From the NCBI GenBank assembly GCA_965178125.1, contig CBCXTV010000008.1, positions 1 to 51,854 of the forward strand: DNA of 51,854 nt, written 5' to 3'. The DNA is from Bilabrum cf. latius. Its lineage: Eukaryota; Bigyra: Bicosoecida; Bigyra; Bicosoecida. The first letter of the stretch is position 1. Each line of letters opens with the position of its first letter. The translations under genes were made by a program, and so were the position numbers. The notes beneath the pieces were generated by a model. It was not told the origin of the DNA. It searched no databases and saw nothing but the letters and a program-made list of their open reading frames with translations. Positions 18,400-27,367 of the stretch are shown in pieces.

Positions 18400-21300
18400 C
18401 TAGGTCTGCCGCTTGCCATCGGGCACCGAGAACACGGTAACGCTCGTGCCAGAGTTGATGGCAGGCATGACAAGGCTCTTCAGCGTGTGCTCGAACCCCG
18501 GGTTCATCTGTGGGGGCACCTCAACGAGCAGCTGCTTGCCCTGCCACGGAAGGTGGTCCTTGTTTCGGGCGCGCATCGCATCGGACAAGCGATGCAAGGC
18601 GCATCCGCTCAACCCGTGGTCCTTGCAGATGCTCAACTTCTGGCGACTGCCAATTACATGCGCGGTTCCCGCCACAAAGAATGCATTTAACCCTGAGGCA
18701 TTGAACACACCGCACGGATAGGCTGCGCAAGGTTTGTCAAAAGGGACCCCACCAGCTGCAGCCGATCGGCATCCACATGGTGGGGCCTGCACTCCCTCTG
18801 GCTGACTGGCAAAGTCCGCTCCCATGGTCTCGAGATGAACCGGAAGGATCGGGGGCGCCGGCGGTGCCGGGGACTTCGGCATGGTCGGCGCAACGGTGCG
18901 GAATGACACCACCTTGTTCCCGGGCTGCTCGGCCAAGGTTGGTTGCTCGCTGCTCTCCTGTGTCAGCAAGCTGATCTTCCTCGCCGCGAGGTTCTTCTCG
19001 CCGAAGTTGCTGCAGGGGAGCAGCAAGTGCCCGCTGGGTGACGTCTCAAGCTTGAAGCTCTCGGTGCCAGAAGGTAGCGCCTTTGTCAAGTCGTAGTCCC
19101 CTTCGCCGCAGAGGTACATGCGCATGTCCTGAAGGTCAAGGATCGCGCGAGCATTGCGCATGGTGGCCAGGCCCAAGAGACCTGGCAACTCCGAGTTCGG
19201 CACGATCGGAGTGATGAAATCGCCCAGGATGGCGTCGGCCCGTGTGTCGGACTTGAGCACGATGGGTAGGCGCACGTCCTTCTTGCACCACTGCGACCCG
19301 TGGCCGACCCCCGAGACACGGAGGGGCTTCGGCCTGGTGTACTCTGACGGGCGATATCCATGGTCAATCGCCTGAAGTCCGAGCTTCCGAGCCCATTGAT
19401 CACCGCAAAGGTTGCCCACGGAACCCGGGTCAATGAGGAGGGCGCTGCTGCCGTCAAGCGGTCTTGTGTTCATGTGGTAGTAGTCGCCAGCTCCATTGAC
19501 CCGCAGCGGTGCATCCTGGTAATGCATGTTCTCGTATGTCGTGTAATGGGTAGCCCCTTCCACCTCCGTCGTCACGTCGGTGGTCGTCTTTGGTTCCTTC
19601 GGCGTCGTCGTCACTTCGTCTTCCTCGGCACTCGAACTGAGCTCTGGGTCCACCTGCAACCACTGGAGCTCTGGCTTGGACATCGCGTACTGCCGGAAGG
19701 CCTGCTTGACCTTCGGAGCCCAAGCGGCAATCGGAGTGCTTAGGAGGCCGTCGACACGGTGAGAACTCGACTCCTTGGTGCCCGGCGGGTGGACGGCCCA
19801 CAGCACTGGAGCCTTCGCAAGGCCATCGCGAGAGTTCCCTTCGGCGTCAACGTAGGTCTTGACGTAGATGGCCTCGGTGCATTTCGGGCAGGTCAGCTGG
19901 TGGAACAGAGACTCGCATGCATCGGAGTCCTGAAGGTGTTTGTCGTAGTCGGCTAGGGCCTGCTCGAACTTGGCCCGGAAGACGCTGTGCTCCTGGTACT
20001 CGTAATCGCCGTAGCACTTGGCATGCATACGGCACCCGCACGAGAGAACCACCGTGTTGGACTCGGCAGACTCGACGTGGCCATCGTCGTGTTTCACCTC
20101 GTACCACGGCTTCTGGCAGACGGCGCAAGAGTCGTGGCTGCGGTCGCGAGGCTGCTCCTGCTCGCCAGCAGGCGGCCCCGCCGAACTGCCGGCAACGACA
20201 TCATCACATTGAGGTGCTGCCGGTGCGGTCGTCGCGGGCGCGTCGTCCCTGCGGGGTGTTGCTCGCCTAACCTGCAAGGGGTCCTCAACCGGTGTGTCAG
20301 GGGCGGCGCGCTTTTCCACGGACGACTCGCGGGGTTGCGACGTCGAACGCTCGGATGAACTGGGGCTGCGAGAGGTACGCCCTAGGCGTCGTATCCCCTG
20401 CTTCTCGATCGACTTCTGAACGTATGGCTTCCGACCCCTGCGTCGCAAAACTGGCGCCCGCGCAGACCCGAGGTTCTTGGCGGGCGCAGACGACGTCGCC
20501 GGAGGTGTTGGCTGAGTCAACTCGGCTGCCGCCCGGAACGGGGCGGCCAAGTCGAAAGACACGTCGTGCATCGAAACGTCCTGGCCCGCCGGCAAGGGGG
20601 CCAGGCTTGGGTACGTGATCGGCGTCTCGTCGAGCATGACTGCGCTCCCAATGCCTGAGGCTGGCGCCGACGGCGGCGCGGCTGGAGGCGGTCGGAGCTG
20701 CGGTCTCCACTCGGCATAGCCTGCAATGCCTTGGGCACTCGCAACGGGTGTAGAAGGCGCAATTGATCGACTCTGCGTAGTGCTGCTTCCCAGGGCGCTC
20801 TGCGCCACACTGATCACATTGAGCGCCACGTTCGTCAAAGCGCCCCATGCCTGACCACCAACCGTGTGAATTGCAGATTGGCTGGCGGGGTTCAGCCGAT
20901 CGGCATCCCCACCACCAGCCTGTCCGGCATCCGCATCGTTCACTGGCATCGTCTGGCCAACAAATGTGCCATACATTGAACGGCTCGGCACCGGCTGTGT
21001 CCGCTGCGTACTTCCACTGCTGGCCGAGTTCCTGTCTGGCGTGAACGACATGGGTACGCCGGTGGTGAACACTGGGACGCCCTTGGTGTTGGGGTTGCCC
21101 ACGTAGTTTGCGGTCGGCGGCTGAGTGCTTCCTGCTAGCCCTGTGTTCGGCGGTCTCGGGGCCGGCGTAGGCTGCGTCGGCCGAAGGCTGGCGTCGATCA
21201 GGTCCTGGTACATCGTCGACGGACTTGGGACCGGCGCCGGCTGCGTCGGCCGAAGACTGGCATTGATCAAGTCCTGGTATGCTGAGCCCACTGCGGCACC

Positions 21301-21681
21301 TGTGACCTGCATGGAGGCCTGCACGAGGGTGTGCTCGTAGAGCTCTTTGCCGATCTTGTCCCGCCAGCATTGACCCATCTCAGCAACATAGTCGCGGGGC
21401 TGCCGCGGCCCCTCGCGTTGCTCTGCTCCTTGCTGTTGCCGCAGGAGGTCCCGGTTCGATCGGATCACTTCGGCGAGATGATAGCTGCCGGGCCGAGCAG
21501 TCAAATGGTCGGCATCTCGGTAGAACTGGGGGGCGAAGTGTTCCTTCTTCTGCTTCGTGTGCTTGAAGAGCTCCACCACTGTGTCGCTCACTCGGTCGGC
21601 TGCTCGATCGGTGCTGGCGACCAGGTGTCCTCCGCCATCGTCGCGCTGGCAGTAGCCCTGTTGTCGCTGGTAGCCGTCCAA
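18400..21681 (-). CDS. Element B ORF1: Pro-rich region, RING-CH-like domain, DPG protease
   Basis: This is 1,093 codons. The N-terminal ~430 residues are Pro/Ser/Thr/Gln-rich and contain a short internal duplication (YQDLINASLRPTQPAP and YQDLIDASLRPTQPTP). At 19879-20126 eight potential zinc ligands are spaced C-x2-C-x25-C-x-C-x2-H-x2-C-x41-C-x2-C, a C4HC3 order like RING-CH. The aspartic protease follows with LIDPGSVGN (active-site DPG at 19420-19431) and the later GLLGLATMRNARAIL strand. The ORF ends at 18400 at a TAG where C has CAG, so it is a nonsense mutation; integrase follows directly. Hairpin sites 2 (DADRLNPA) and 3 (CGCRSAA) are translated here. Confidence 0.82.
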   Translation of the reverse strand: MDGYQRQQGYCQRDDGGGHLVASTDRAADRVSDTVVELFKHTKQKKEHFAPQFYRDADHLTARPGSYHLAEVIRSNRDLLRQQQGAEQREGPRQPRDYVAEMGQCWRDKIGKELYEHTLVQASMQVTGAAVGSAYQDLINASLRPTQPAPVPSPSTMYQDLIDASLRPTQPTPAPRPPNTGLAGSTQPPTANYVGNPNTKGVPVFTTGVPMSFTPDRNSASSGSTQRTQPVPSRSMYGTFVGQTMPVNDADAGQAGGGDADRLNPASQSAIHTVGGQAWGALTNVALNVISVAQSALGSSTTQSRSIAPSTPVASAQGIAGYAEWRPQLRPPPAAPPSAPASGIGSAVMLDETPITYPSLAPLPAGQDVSMHDVSFDLAAPFRAAAELTQPTPPATSSAPAKNLGSARAPVLRRRGRKPYVQKSIEKQGIRRLGRTSRSPSSSERSTSQPRESSVEKRAAPDTPVEDPLQVRRATPRRDDAPATTAPAAPQCDDVVAGSSAGPPAGEQEQPRDRSHDSCAVCQKPWYEVKHDDGHVESAESNTVVLSCGCRMHAKCYGDYEYQEHSVFRAKFEQALADYDKHLQDSDACESLFHQLTCPKCTEAIYVKTYVDAEGNSRDGLAKAPVLWAVHPPGTKESSSHRVDGLLSTPIAAWAPKVKQAFRQYAMSKPELQWLQVDPELSSSAEEDEVTTTPKEPKTTTDVTTEVEGATHYTTYENMHYQDAPLRVNGAGDYYHMNTRPLDGSSALLIDPGSVGNLCGDQWARKLGLQAIDHGYRPSEYTRPKPLRVSGVGHGSQWCKKDVRLPIVLKSDTRADAILGDFITPIVPNSELPGLLGLATMRNARAILDLQDMRMYLCGEGDYDLTKALPSGTESFKLETSPSGHLLLPCSNFGEKNLAARKISLLTQESSEQPTLAEQPGNKVVSFRTVAPTMPKSPAPPAPPILPVHLETMGADFASQPEGVQAPPCGCRSAAAGGVPFDKPCAAYPCGVFNASGLNAFFVAGTAHVIGSRQKLSICKDHGLSGCALHRLSDAMRARNKDHLPWQGKQLLVEVPPQMNPGFEHTLKSLVMPAINSGTSVTVFSVPDGKRQT
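18744..18787 (-). repeat. Family-1 hairpin, site 3, element B
   Basis: GGCCCCACCA pairs with TGGTGGGGTCC over ten pairs with one G-U. The apex has CTGCAGC instead of CTGAAGC. It is read as CGCRSAA. Confidence 0.87.
20880..20920 (-). repeat. Family-1 hairpin, site 2, element B
   Basis: GGCTGGTGG pairs with CCGCCAGCC over nine pairs with one U-G. The arms and a few flanking bases (CGGACA) are the same as at site 6. It is read as GGDADRLNPAS. Confidence 0.85.
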
Positions 21682-22978
21682 GCGCTTCTTCTCGTAAAGA
21701 GTCGGCAGTGGGGCAGCTCCTGGTTCATGGTCAACGACTGGTACTTCTTGTCCCAGGTGTACATGTCCTTCTCTTCAAACTTGTTGGTGCCACTGTCGCC
21801 ATCAGCGTACGACGGCTGCTGGCTGCTCGCGCTCGCGGGGAGGTAACCTGCCCTCACCAGACCCGGACCGGAGCCACTAGTGCTCGTGTGACTGGTGTGT
21901 GAGGCGGCTGCGTCGTCGCTGTACTGGGGGTTCGTCATGAAAACCTGGCGATAGTCACCGGACCCAGGGAATTGGTTCTACCTGGGAGTGGAAGAGGACT
22001 GTGGAATGTCCATCCACCACTTGGGCACGCGCAAGCTCTTCGTCGTTCCAGAGAGCGTCGGACGTGTCGACCGGCCTCGTCATGTGTGCGTTGACCATGA
22101 AGCCCTGGAACATCGGATTCCGCTCGGCGGGCCCTTGCGAGAAGGAAGATGCTGCACCTGGTCCCATCTGCCATTGCGACCACGAGTTCCCACCATAGTG
22201 GACAAGCTGATCGTTTCCGGATTTCCCTCCTTTCCCACCGCCCTTCTGAGGGCAGAGGAGCGGCGGCAAAGTGCTCCTCGGATCCGCAGATGCGACACGT
22301 CATCACCTTTCCATCTGATCCGACGGGATTCCGCATTCGTCCGAAACCACCTGCTGAGGAGACCTTGCCCTTTCCTTTTCCTTTTCCCTTCCCTTTGTTG
22401 AACAGGAAGGTGTTGAAGTCGTGCATGTCCTGGGGATCGCTGGCATCGGCTAGATATTGGTGGTGGCGCCGAGTGAAGGGCTTTCCCTGGTAGGGCCGTC
22501 TTTTCTAGAAGTGTCCGGCCTGGTCGCGACGAAATTTGAAGAAGCGGAAGGCCCTGCGGAACCGTCTGGTCGGGCGCCGCATCGTGCGGCGCCAATCTCG
22601 CTTGGCCTTTCGGTACTGGAAGTAGATCTGCTCGTCGCGCGTCTCGGCCTGACTGGGGTCGATGTCGTCCTCGCCGTAGTCAGAGGAGGTGGCCGACGAG
22701 GACTCGGCATCTGACTCATACAGCTCCCCATGGGTCATCAGGACGATCATATTGTCCTCGCCTTGCAGCGAGGTCGGAGCTCCCTTCGACTCGGCGACCG
22801 GAAAGACTGTTGCATATGAAGGCTGAGCGGCACAAGCTGACGAAGCGGCTTCAGCCGATCGGCATCCACACGCTCCGTCTTGCACATTGACCGGATTCCA
22901 TGCCATAGGGGTCGGCCCCTGATAGAAGCTAGGCACGCATGCCTTGGCTCCCTTGTCCGGCTTGCTGTCCTCATGCAT
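21588..22978 (-). pseudogene. gag: Element B Gag C-terminal region with damaged CCHC knuckle
   Basis: Several short minus-strand frames together match one continuous reading in the family: an acidic Ser/Glu stretch, an Arg-rich patch (RRPTRRFRRAFRFFKFRR), a Lys/Gly linker (KGKGKGKGK), then the nucleocapsid knuckle and a Ser/Thr/Gly-rich tail. The knuckle begins correctly (CRICGSEEHFAA) but an indel replaces the last Cys, whereas C has the full C-x2-C-x4-H-x4-C. The knuckle would bind element RNA. At least three frameshifts break the reading, so this part is non-functional here. Hairpin site 1 is translated as CGCRSAEAA. Confidence 0.75.
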
Positions 22979-24108
22979 GTGGGGCTGCTCCGCCTGGAAG
23001 TAGCGGGGCGCGTCATGGCGCGCCGGTCGAGCTCGGCTCCGTCCATCGGGGAAGGTCTCAGTGATGCCGACGAGGGGGTTGGACGCGTTCTGGTCCTGCA
23101 GGGAGGGGCATAGGACTTGATATCATTGACCATGTCCGTATAGCCAACCTGCGTCGTGGGCAAGACATGGTCCGGAAGGCGTCTCGTGATCTCCCACAAA
23201 GCGTGCTGCGGGAGCCCACTCAGTCGGACCATCTGGTGGCAGTGGTGACGCCACGGAAAGAACTCCTTCCCTTCTTCGAGCTGTCGTGTCCGGAGATACT
23301 CATAGCGATCGTGCATGTGTTCAAACGTCTCCGTCGGGTACCGCTCGAACCGGTGAAGCTCGTCGTCGATAGCGGCCTGATCGTCGGCCGCCCTGGGCGC
23401 ATACTTCTCCACGAGATCGGAGATGATCATCGACACAGGGTCCTGGACGTGGCCGGTCGCCTCATTCGTGCGGCCACGGACAAGGTCGGTCACCCTCCAT
23501 CGCTGTCGTAGGAGAGCGGCACTGCCCTGCAGACCGTTGGCGATGATGTTGCCTATCTCGTGGTGCTGGTATCGAGTGACACTGAGCCATAGCGCCTGCA
23601 GGTCCTCGATGTATTCCCGCAAGGTGTAGCCGCGATCGGCGGGGTTCCAAGAGGGCGGCGCCGTCAGGTTGCCCAACGTGATCGTGCGCGCTTGCATGTA
23701 CGGGATCGCGTAGGAGACGACGGAGAGGATTGCTGCAAGCACCATCGCGTGAGCCATCCCCAACATGTAGTGCACACGGCTGTGGATACCGTCGGAGGGC
23801 TGGGTACGCTGCTGCGCCATCGGGGTGATTTCCGACGTCCGGTCTGTCGTGCGGCTCGCCTCCGTCACGTCTGTCACCGATTGTTTCATTGAACCGTCAT
23901 CGTCAAGGCTGCCGCCGGGTGGTGAGTTCGGCGGCTCAGGCGTCTCCGAGGTCGGAGACGTAGGAGTGGATCGGTAGGACAGAAAGTCCTGCAACCACGC
24001 TGCTCCGCTACCAGGTCGAGAGACACCCGCCTGGCTTACGGGATCGTGCGCTCTTGAGCCCAAGTAGTACATCAAGACGATCTGCATGACCATACGGCGG
24101 ACTGCCAT
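22747..24108 (-). CDS. gag: Element B Gag N-terminus and capsid-like domain
   Basis: I choose the ATG at 24106-24108 (context GCAGCCATGG), which lies inside the 5' LTR and is conserved in C. The reading crosses the end of the LTR and the primer-binding site (SRPGSGAAWLQDF) without a stop. After a Pro/Ser/Thr-rich acidic part comes a hydrophobic segment (MVLAAILSVVSYAI, about 23700-23765) and then a helical capsid-like domain starting PPSWNPADRGYTLREYIEDL and ending near 23100, where a frameshift leaves the shared reading. It forms the particle shell. The more upstream in-frame ATG at 24195 is not conserved in C and is disfavoured. Confidence 0.8.
   Translation of the reverse strand: MAVRRMVMQIVLMYYLGSRAHDPVSQAGVSRPGSGAAWLQDFLSYRSTPTSPTSETPEPPNSPPGGSLDDDGSMKQSVTDVTEASRTTDRTSEITPMAQQRTQPSDGIHSRVHYMLGMAHAMVLAAILSVVSYAIPYMQARTITLGNLTAPPSWNPADRGYTLREYIEDLQALWLSVTRYQHHEIGNIIANGLQGSAALLRQRWRVTDLVRGRTNEATGHVQDPVSMIISDLVEKYAPRAADDQAAIDDELHRFERYPTETFEHMHDRYEYLRTRQLEEGKEFFPWRHHCHQMVRLSGLPQHALWEITRRLPDHVLPTTQVGYTDMVNDIKSYAPPCRTRTRPTPSSASLRPSPMDGAELDRRAMTRPATSRRSSPTCMRTASRTREPRHACLASIRGRPLWHGIRSMCKTERVDADRLKPLRQLVPLSLHMQQSFRSPSRRELRPRCKARTI
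22839..22879 (-). repeat. Family-1 hairpin, site 1, element B
   Basis: GACGGAGCG pairs with CGCTTCGTC over nine pairs including one G-U. It is read as CGCRSAEAA in the Gag C-terminal part. Confidence 0.85.
23996..24013 (-). promoter_or_regulatory. Element B primer-binding site
   Basis: In sense, TGGTAGCGGAGCAGCGTG starts at the first base after the 5' LTR. The TGGTAGC start is complementary to a tRNA 3' end (GCTACCA) and resembles initiator-Met primer sites (TGGTAGCAGAG). Confidence 0.75.
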
Positions 24109-24289
24109 GGCTGCTGTGCAAGGGAGGTGAAGCTTTTGCTGGGTGAGCGCAAGGTGTTCGCAAGTCAGAAAGGCGTCTCGGGGTGCGCTATACAAACGTC
24201 AAAAGGAAAGACAAAGAGTCAAATGGCTTGCTGCAGCATTAGCCTGAGCCGTAGCTGCGAACAAGTCAATGGACAGTTGCACTGCGAGT
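24014..24289 (-). repeat. Element B 5' LTR
   Basis: This is 276 bp, with four differences from the 3' LTR. The sense start is ACTCGCAGTGCAAC and the end is CTCTCGACC. It holds the Gag ATG at 24106-24108. It shares only blocks with the LTR of C. Confidence 0.93.
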
Positions 24290-25243
24290 GGCGTCGCACT
24301 CTGGGGCGCCGGCCTGGGAGGGACCCGCATATTCGGGTCAGGCATGCGAGGTGGACTCGCACGGGGCGGGCTAGGCTGCCGGGGAATTCCGGCGGAGTCC
24401 CGCCTTCCCGCCTCAAGGGCGCGGGTCGGCGAATTCAGGGGCGGGCGAGCCCCACGTGCATCGTGCATACCTTGCAACTGTGCCCGCAGGTCTTGTTCTC
24501 CACGGATCCGAGCTGCCGTCTCGGCCTCTACGAGGGCGGTAAGGCGATCCAAGCTGTCGGAGTTCGCCTGGACCTGAGTCCGAAGCTCCCTTGCGGAGAC
24601 CTCAACCGAATGACGCAATTTACGTCCGAATTCGCGAAAAAAGACCATGCATCTCAGAGCGAGTGGGGATGGCTTCTTGAGGATCCGAATTCGCGCTGGG
24701 ATCTGAGGCGCATTCTCCGAATTCTTTGGCCTCTCAGGCATCCCTGGAGGTACGCGAAAACATGCTTCCTGATCGAGGGCCATTGGGGCTGGTACCGAAT
24801 TCTCCGAATTCCCCGAGGACACTTCATGCACAAGGTAGGGAACACGCAGGCCGGCGTCGCCATATTTTCGGCTGCGCGCGGCTGGCGACCCTTCGCTTGT
24901 GTCGCCGCCGGTGACCCGCTTCCGTGTGCCAAGAGCGGGCAGGCGGTCCGGCGTCGACGGCGCCGGGCGCCTCGGTGACGCGGGCGGCGTTGCGATGAGG
25001 TGCTCCTCCGCCTGCCCCGGCCCATGCAAGCGAGGAGTGACGTCGCCGGCGTCGGCACCCAAGCCCTCGCCAAGCAGCGTCGCCACATCAATGGGAGGCG
25101 GATCAGCATACAACCTCCAGTCGTGCAAGAGCTGCTGAGTCTGCGAATCAGAGTCTGCTGTGGGGTGGGCTGGGTCATGCTGCTGCTGAGATTCGGAATC
25201 TGCGGGCGGGCGCAACGGCATGGCGTGTAGCTGCGGCTGGGCA
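24290..25243 (-). CDS. Unrecognised ORF interrupted by element B, possible Gag N-terminus of element A
   Basis: The minus strand is open from the assembly gap to the edge of element B. The protein is Pro/Ser/Thr/Gln-rich and probably disordered, with a predicted helical, charged segment (VQANSDSLDRLTALVEAE, about 24520-24590) and a Pro/Arg/Met-rich end (RASPPRMPDPNMRVPPRP) that runs into the LTR. It is on the same strand as the coiled-coil ORF that leaves the other end of B at 4342, so the two could be halves of one gene split by B. Seven GAATTC sites lie in 24384-24811. No family is recognised, and the 5' end is lost in the gap. Confidence 0.45.
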
Positions 25244-25443
25244 NNNNNNNNNNNNNNNNNNNNNNNNNNNNNNNNNNNNNNNNNNNNNNNNNNNNNNNNN
25301 NNNNNNNNNNNNNNNNNNNNNNNNNNNNNNNNNNNNNNNNNNNNNNNNNNNNNNNNNNNNNNNNNNNNNNNNNNNNNNNNNNNNNNNNNNNNNNNNNNNN
25401 NNNNNNNNNNNNNNNNNNNNNNNNNNNNNNNNNNNNNNNNNNN
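25244..25443. other. Assembly gap (200 N)
   Basis: There are exactly 200 N. The open frames on the two sides are different minus-strand frames, so the true gap length is unlikely to be exactly 200 if one gene crosses it. Confidence 0.99.
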
Positions 25444-25946
25444 GCCGGGTGGGCATGCGGCAGGCGGCCCAAGAGCTCCTCGCCCGTGCACAAGGTAGGG
25501 TCGCCGATGTGCTTCTGGACCGCGAGGGCCTTGAGGTCCTTGGTGTCGTCGTCGGGGATCTCCGCCCACACGCGGTACACCTGCCCGTCCTTGACGAACT
25601 CCAAGAGCATCCCGTACCTCGTCTTGTACTTCGCCCCGCAGACACAGTACCAGCGCTGCTTCGACGCCAGCGGAGCCTCGTGCAAGCGCCTCAGCTCGCG
25701 CTCAAGGTGACCTTGCAGCACGGGTCGTCGGCGCGGCCCGCCATGCAGACGTAGTAGGCCCTGAAGGCGCAGTTGCCGACGAAGTACCACTGGTCCGTGT
25801 AGTCCGCCGCCTGCACCATGCGCCACCGCATGTCCGGGTCCGCAATGTGCGAGAACGCCCGACGACGCCCCGCCGCCGTCTGCAACCACTCCGCGGCTTG
25901 GTCGAGGTCGCGCTCGCACTCGGCGACATCGTCGTAAGCCGGCCCG
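25444..25946 (-). pseudogene. Cys/Trp/Tyr-rich unrecognised protein fragment
   Basis: Two minus-strand frames with a switch near 25710 give a compact Cys-rich domain. The first reads DPDMRWRMVQAADYTDQWYF, then NCAFRAYYVC and DDPCC; the second reads QRWYCVCGAKYKTRYGMLLE and GQVYRVWAEIPDDDT. The paired Cys (YVC, PCC, CVC) suggest metal binding. It continues a Cys-bearing protein from about 26460 (EYLCRTCAAESF). I do not recognise the family. It ends at the assembly gap. Confidence 0.45.
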
Positions 25947-25975
25947 GCGTGGCAGGTGAGACACCGACACCACGC
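25947..25975 (-). repeat. Family-2 hairpin 9
   Basis: The GCGTGG/CCACGC stem surrounds the constant apex in sense, here with GGTG-TCT-CACC. It lies in the Cys-rich ORF region. Confidence 0.75.
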
Positions 25976-26935
25976 TCGAGCCGGCTCATCAAGATGTCGC
26001 CTTGATGGAGGCGTGGTGGATGTCGTCCGCCTTCAGAGGACGAGCTCGGCGATGGGAGCAAAGATAGACTTCAAGAAGCTCAGGCCGACGTTGATGTGTC
26101 GCTTCATCAAGGTCTTGCGCTTCTTGTGGCTGAACTCCGCGAGCGCCTCGGCGGCGAGGCCTTTCCGCTGCTCCGGAGTCATGCCCCGGAGAGGTGTCCT
26201 CGGCGCTACCGACGACCTTGTCGCCGCTGCTGGCGGCGGCGCCGGCGTTGGGCTTCGCATCCTCGGGCGTGACGACCTTGAGGAGGTCGCCGGCGACGGC
26301 GAACTCCATCTTGGAGTCGGATCGACCATGACCTTCTGGAAGCGCGCCGCCCGCTCGAGGTCCTTGCTGCAGCGCTTCGCCACGATGGCCTTAACCGCCT
26401 GCTCCTCGTCACAGTTGAACGACTCCGCGGCGCAGGTCCTGCACAGGTACTCGTGGGTCGGGCGCGGGGCGTCCCCGGGAACTCGACCTCGCGGTCGGTG
26501 CCCGCGACCTTTTTCCAAGCCCGCACGAGCTCCGGCGGCGGCTGGACCGGCGTGGCGAGCATCTGGCGCTTCTTGTGCCACTCCCCGCAGCCCTTGCGCT
26601 CGCGCTCCTGCCCCGGCGGCGGGCGGAAGTCATAGGTCCGCAAGAGCTCCGGCGGCACCTCGAGGCCCATTTCGCGCAACTTCCGCTGCGTGAGCTCCTT
26701 CAGCGGCGGGTCTTCGGTCACGTGCGTAACCTTAAACGGCCCCCACGCCGCGCCTGCGTCATCACCGTCGCGCCCGACGACCGCGCCGGCGGCGGCTGCG
26801 GCGCCGGCGACTTCGTGCTGGGCTGTGATCGGCCCCGGCGGTGTCTGCATCGGCGCCGTCCCCTCCGACATCGTCGCAGCAGCCGGCGGCGGCTTCGCGG
26901 GCTCCGAGACGCCATTGGGTCCAGGCGCGCCCCCT

Positions 26936-26973
26936 GGCGACGTGGTCGGGTGAGACACCGACACCACGCCGCC
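26936..26973 (-). repeat. Family-2 hairpin 8 (tandem unit 4 in sense)
   Basis: GGCGGCGTGG pairs with CCACGTCGCC over ten pairs with one G-U in sense. The apex has GGTG-TCT-CACC. Confidence 0.82.
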
Positions 26974-27068
26974 CGGGGGCATCCCGGCGCACGGCGCGGA
27001 GGCCGGCGGTCGGCGGCTTCGCGGGCGCCGAAGTGCTCGAAGCGTCGGCGGACCCGGGCACACCCCCT

Positions 27069-27104
27069 GCGATGTGGCCGGGTGAGCCACCGACACCACG
27101 CTGC
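27069..27104 (-). repeat. Family-2 hairpin 7 (tandem unit 3 in sense)
   Basis: Four inner pairs GTGG/CCAC are intact; the outer stem has two C-A mismatches, one wobble and two further pairs. It is a weakened copy. Confidence 0.65.
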
Positions 27105-27199
27105 TCGGGGGCGGCCCGGCAGGCGGCGCCGAGGCCAGCGGCGACGGCTGTGCAGGCGCCGAAGTGCATGAAGCGTCGGCGACCCCTGGCGTGCCCCCC

Positions 27200-27237
27200 G
27201 GCGGCGCGGGCAGGTGAGCCACCGACACCGCGCCGCC
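27200..27237 (-). repeat. Family-2 hairpin 6 (tandem unit 2 in sense)
   Basis: A perfect 10-bp stem GGCGGCGCGG/CCGCGCCGCC encloses TGTCGGTGGCTCACCTGC. The third pair from the apex is C-G here and T-A in hairpin 8. Confidence 0.85.
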
Positions 27238-27331
27238 CGAGGACGGCCCAGTCATCGGCGACGGGTCGAACGGCGGCGGCCTCGCGGGCGCCGAAGTGCC
27301 CGGCGTGTCCGCGGGCCCGGGCACACCCCCT

Positions 27332-27367
27332 GCGACGCGGCCAGGTGAGCCACCGACACCGCGCCAC
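27332..27367 (-). repeat. Family-2 hairpin 5 (tandem unit 1 in sense)
   Basis: GTGGCGCGG pairs with CCGCGTCGC over nine pairs, two of them G-U or U-G in sense. Confidence 0.8.

Larger units (their letters stand above)
4343..24289 (-). mobile_element. Element B: 19.9-kb Copia-type LTR retrotransposon
   Basis: It is bounded by two 276-bp direct repeats that differ at only four positions by eye. A primer-binding site lies at the inner edge of the right (5') LTR. The order on the minus strand is Gag, RING-like domain, protease, integrase, reverse transcriptase and RNase H, that is, integrase before reverse transcriptase, the defining Copia order. A further ~7.7-kb ORF2 lies downstream. No target-site duplication is visible at the ends. 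Many ORFs are long, but frameshifts and a nonsense mutation at 18400 make this copy non-autonomous as assembled. Element C is the same family in the opposite orientation. Confidence 0.92.

Noticed and set aside
15844-18400. The stop at 18400 in B as a programmed Gag-Pol type readthrough signal.
   Set aside because: C has a sense codon (CAG) at the same place and reads straight through, so the TAG in B is simply a C-to-T mutation.
4343-24289. Frameshifts in B and C as programmed ribosomal frameshifting.
   Set aside because: They occur at different places in the two copies; positions broken in one are intact in the other, as expected for decay or sequencing error.
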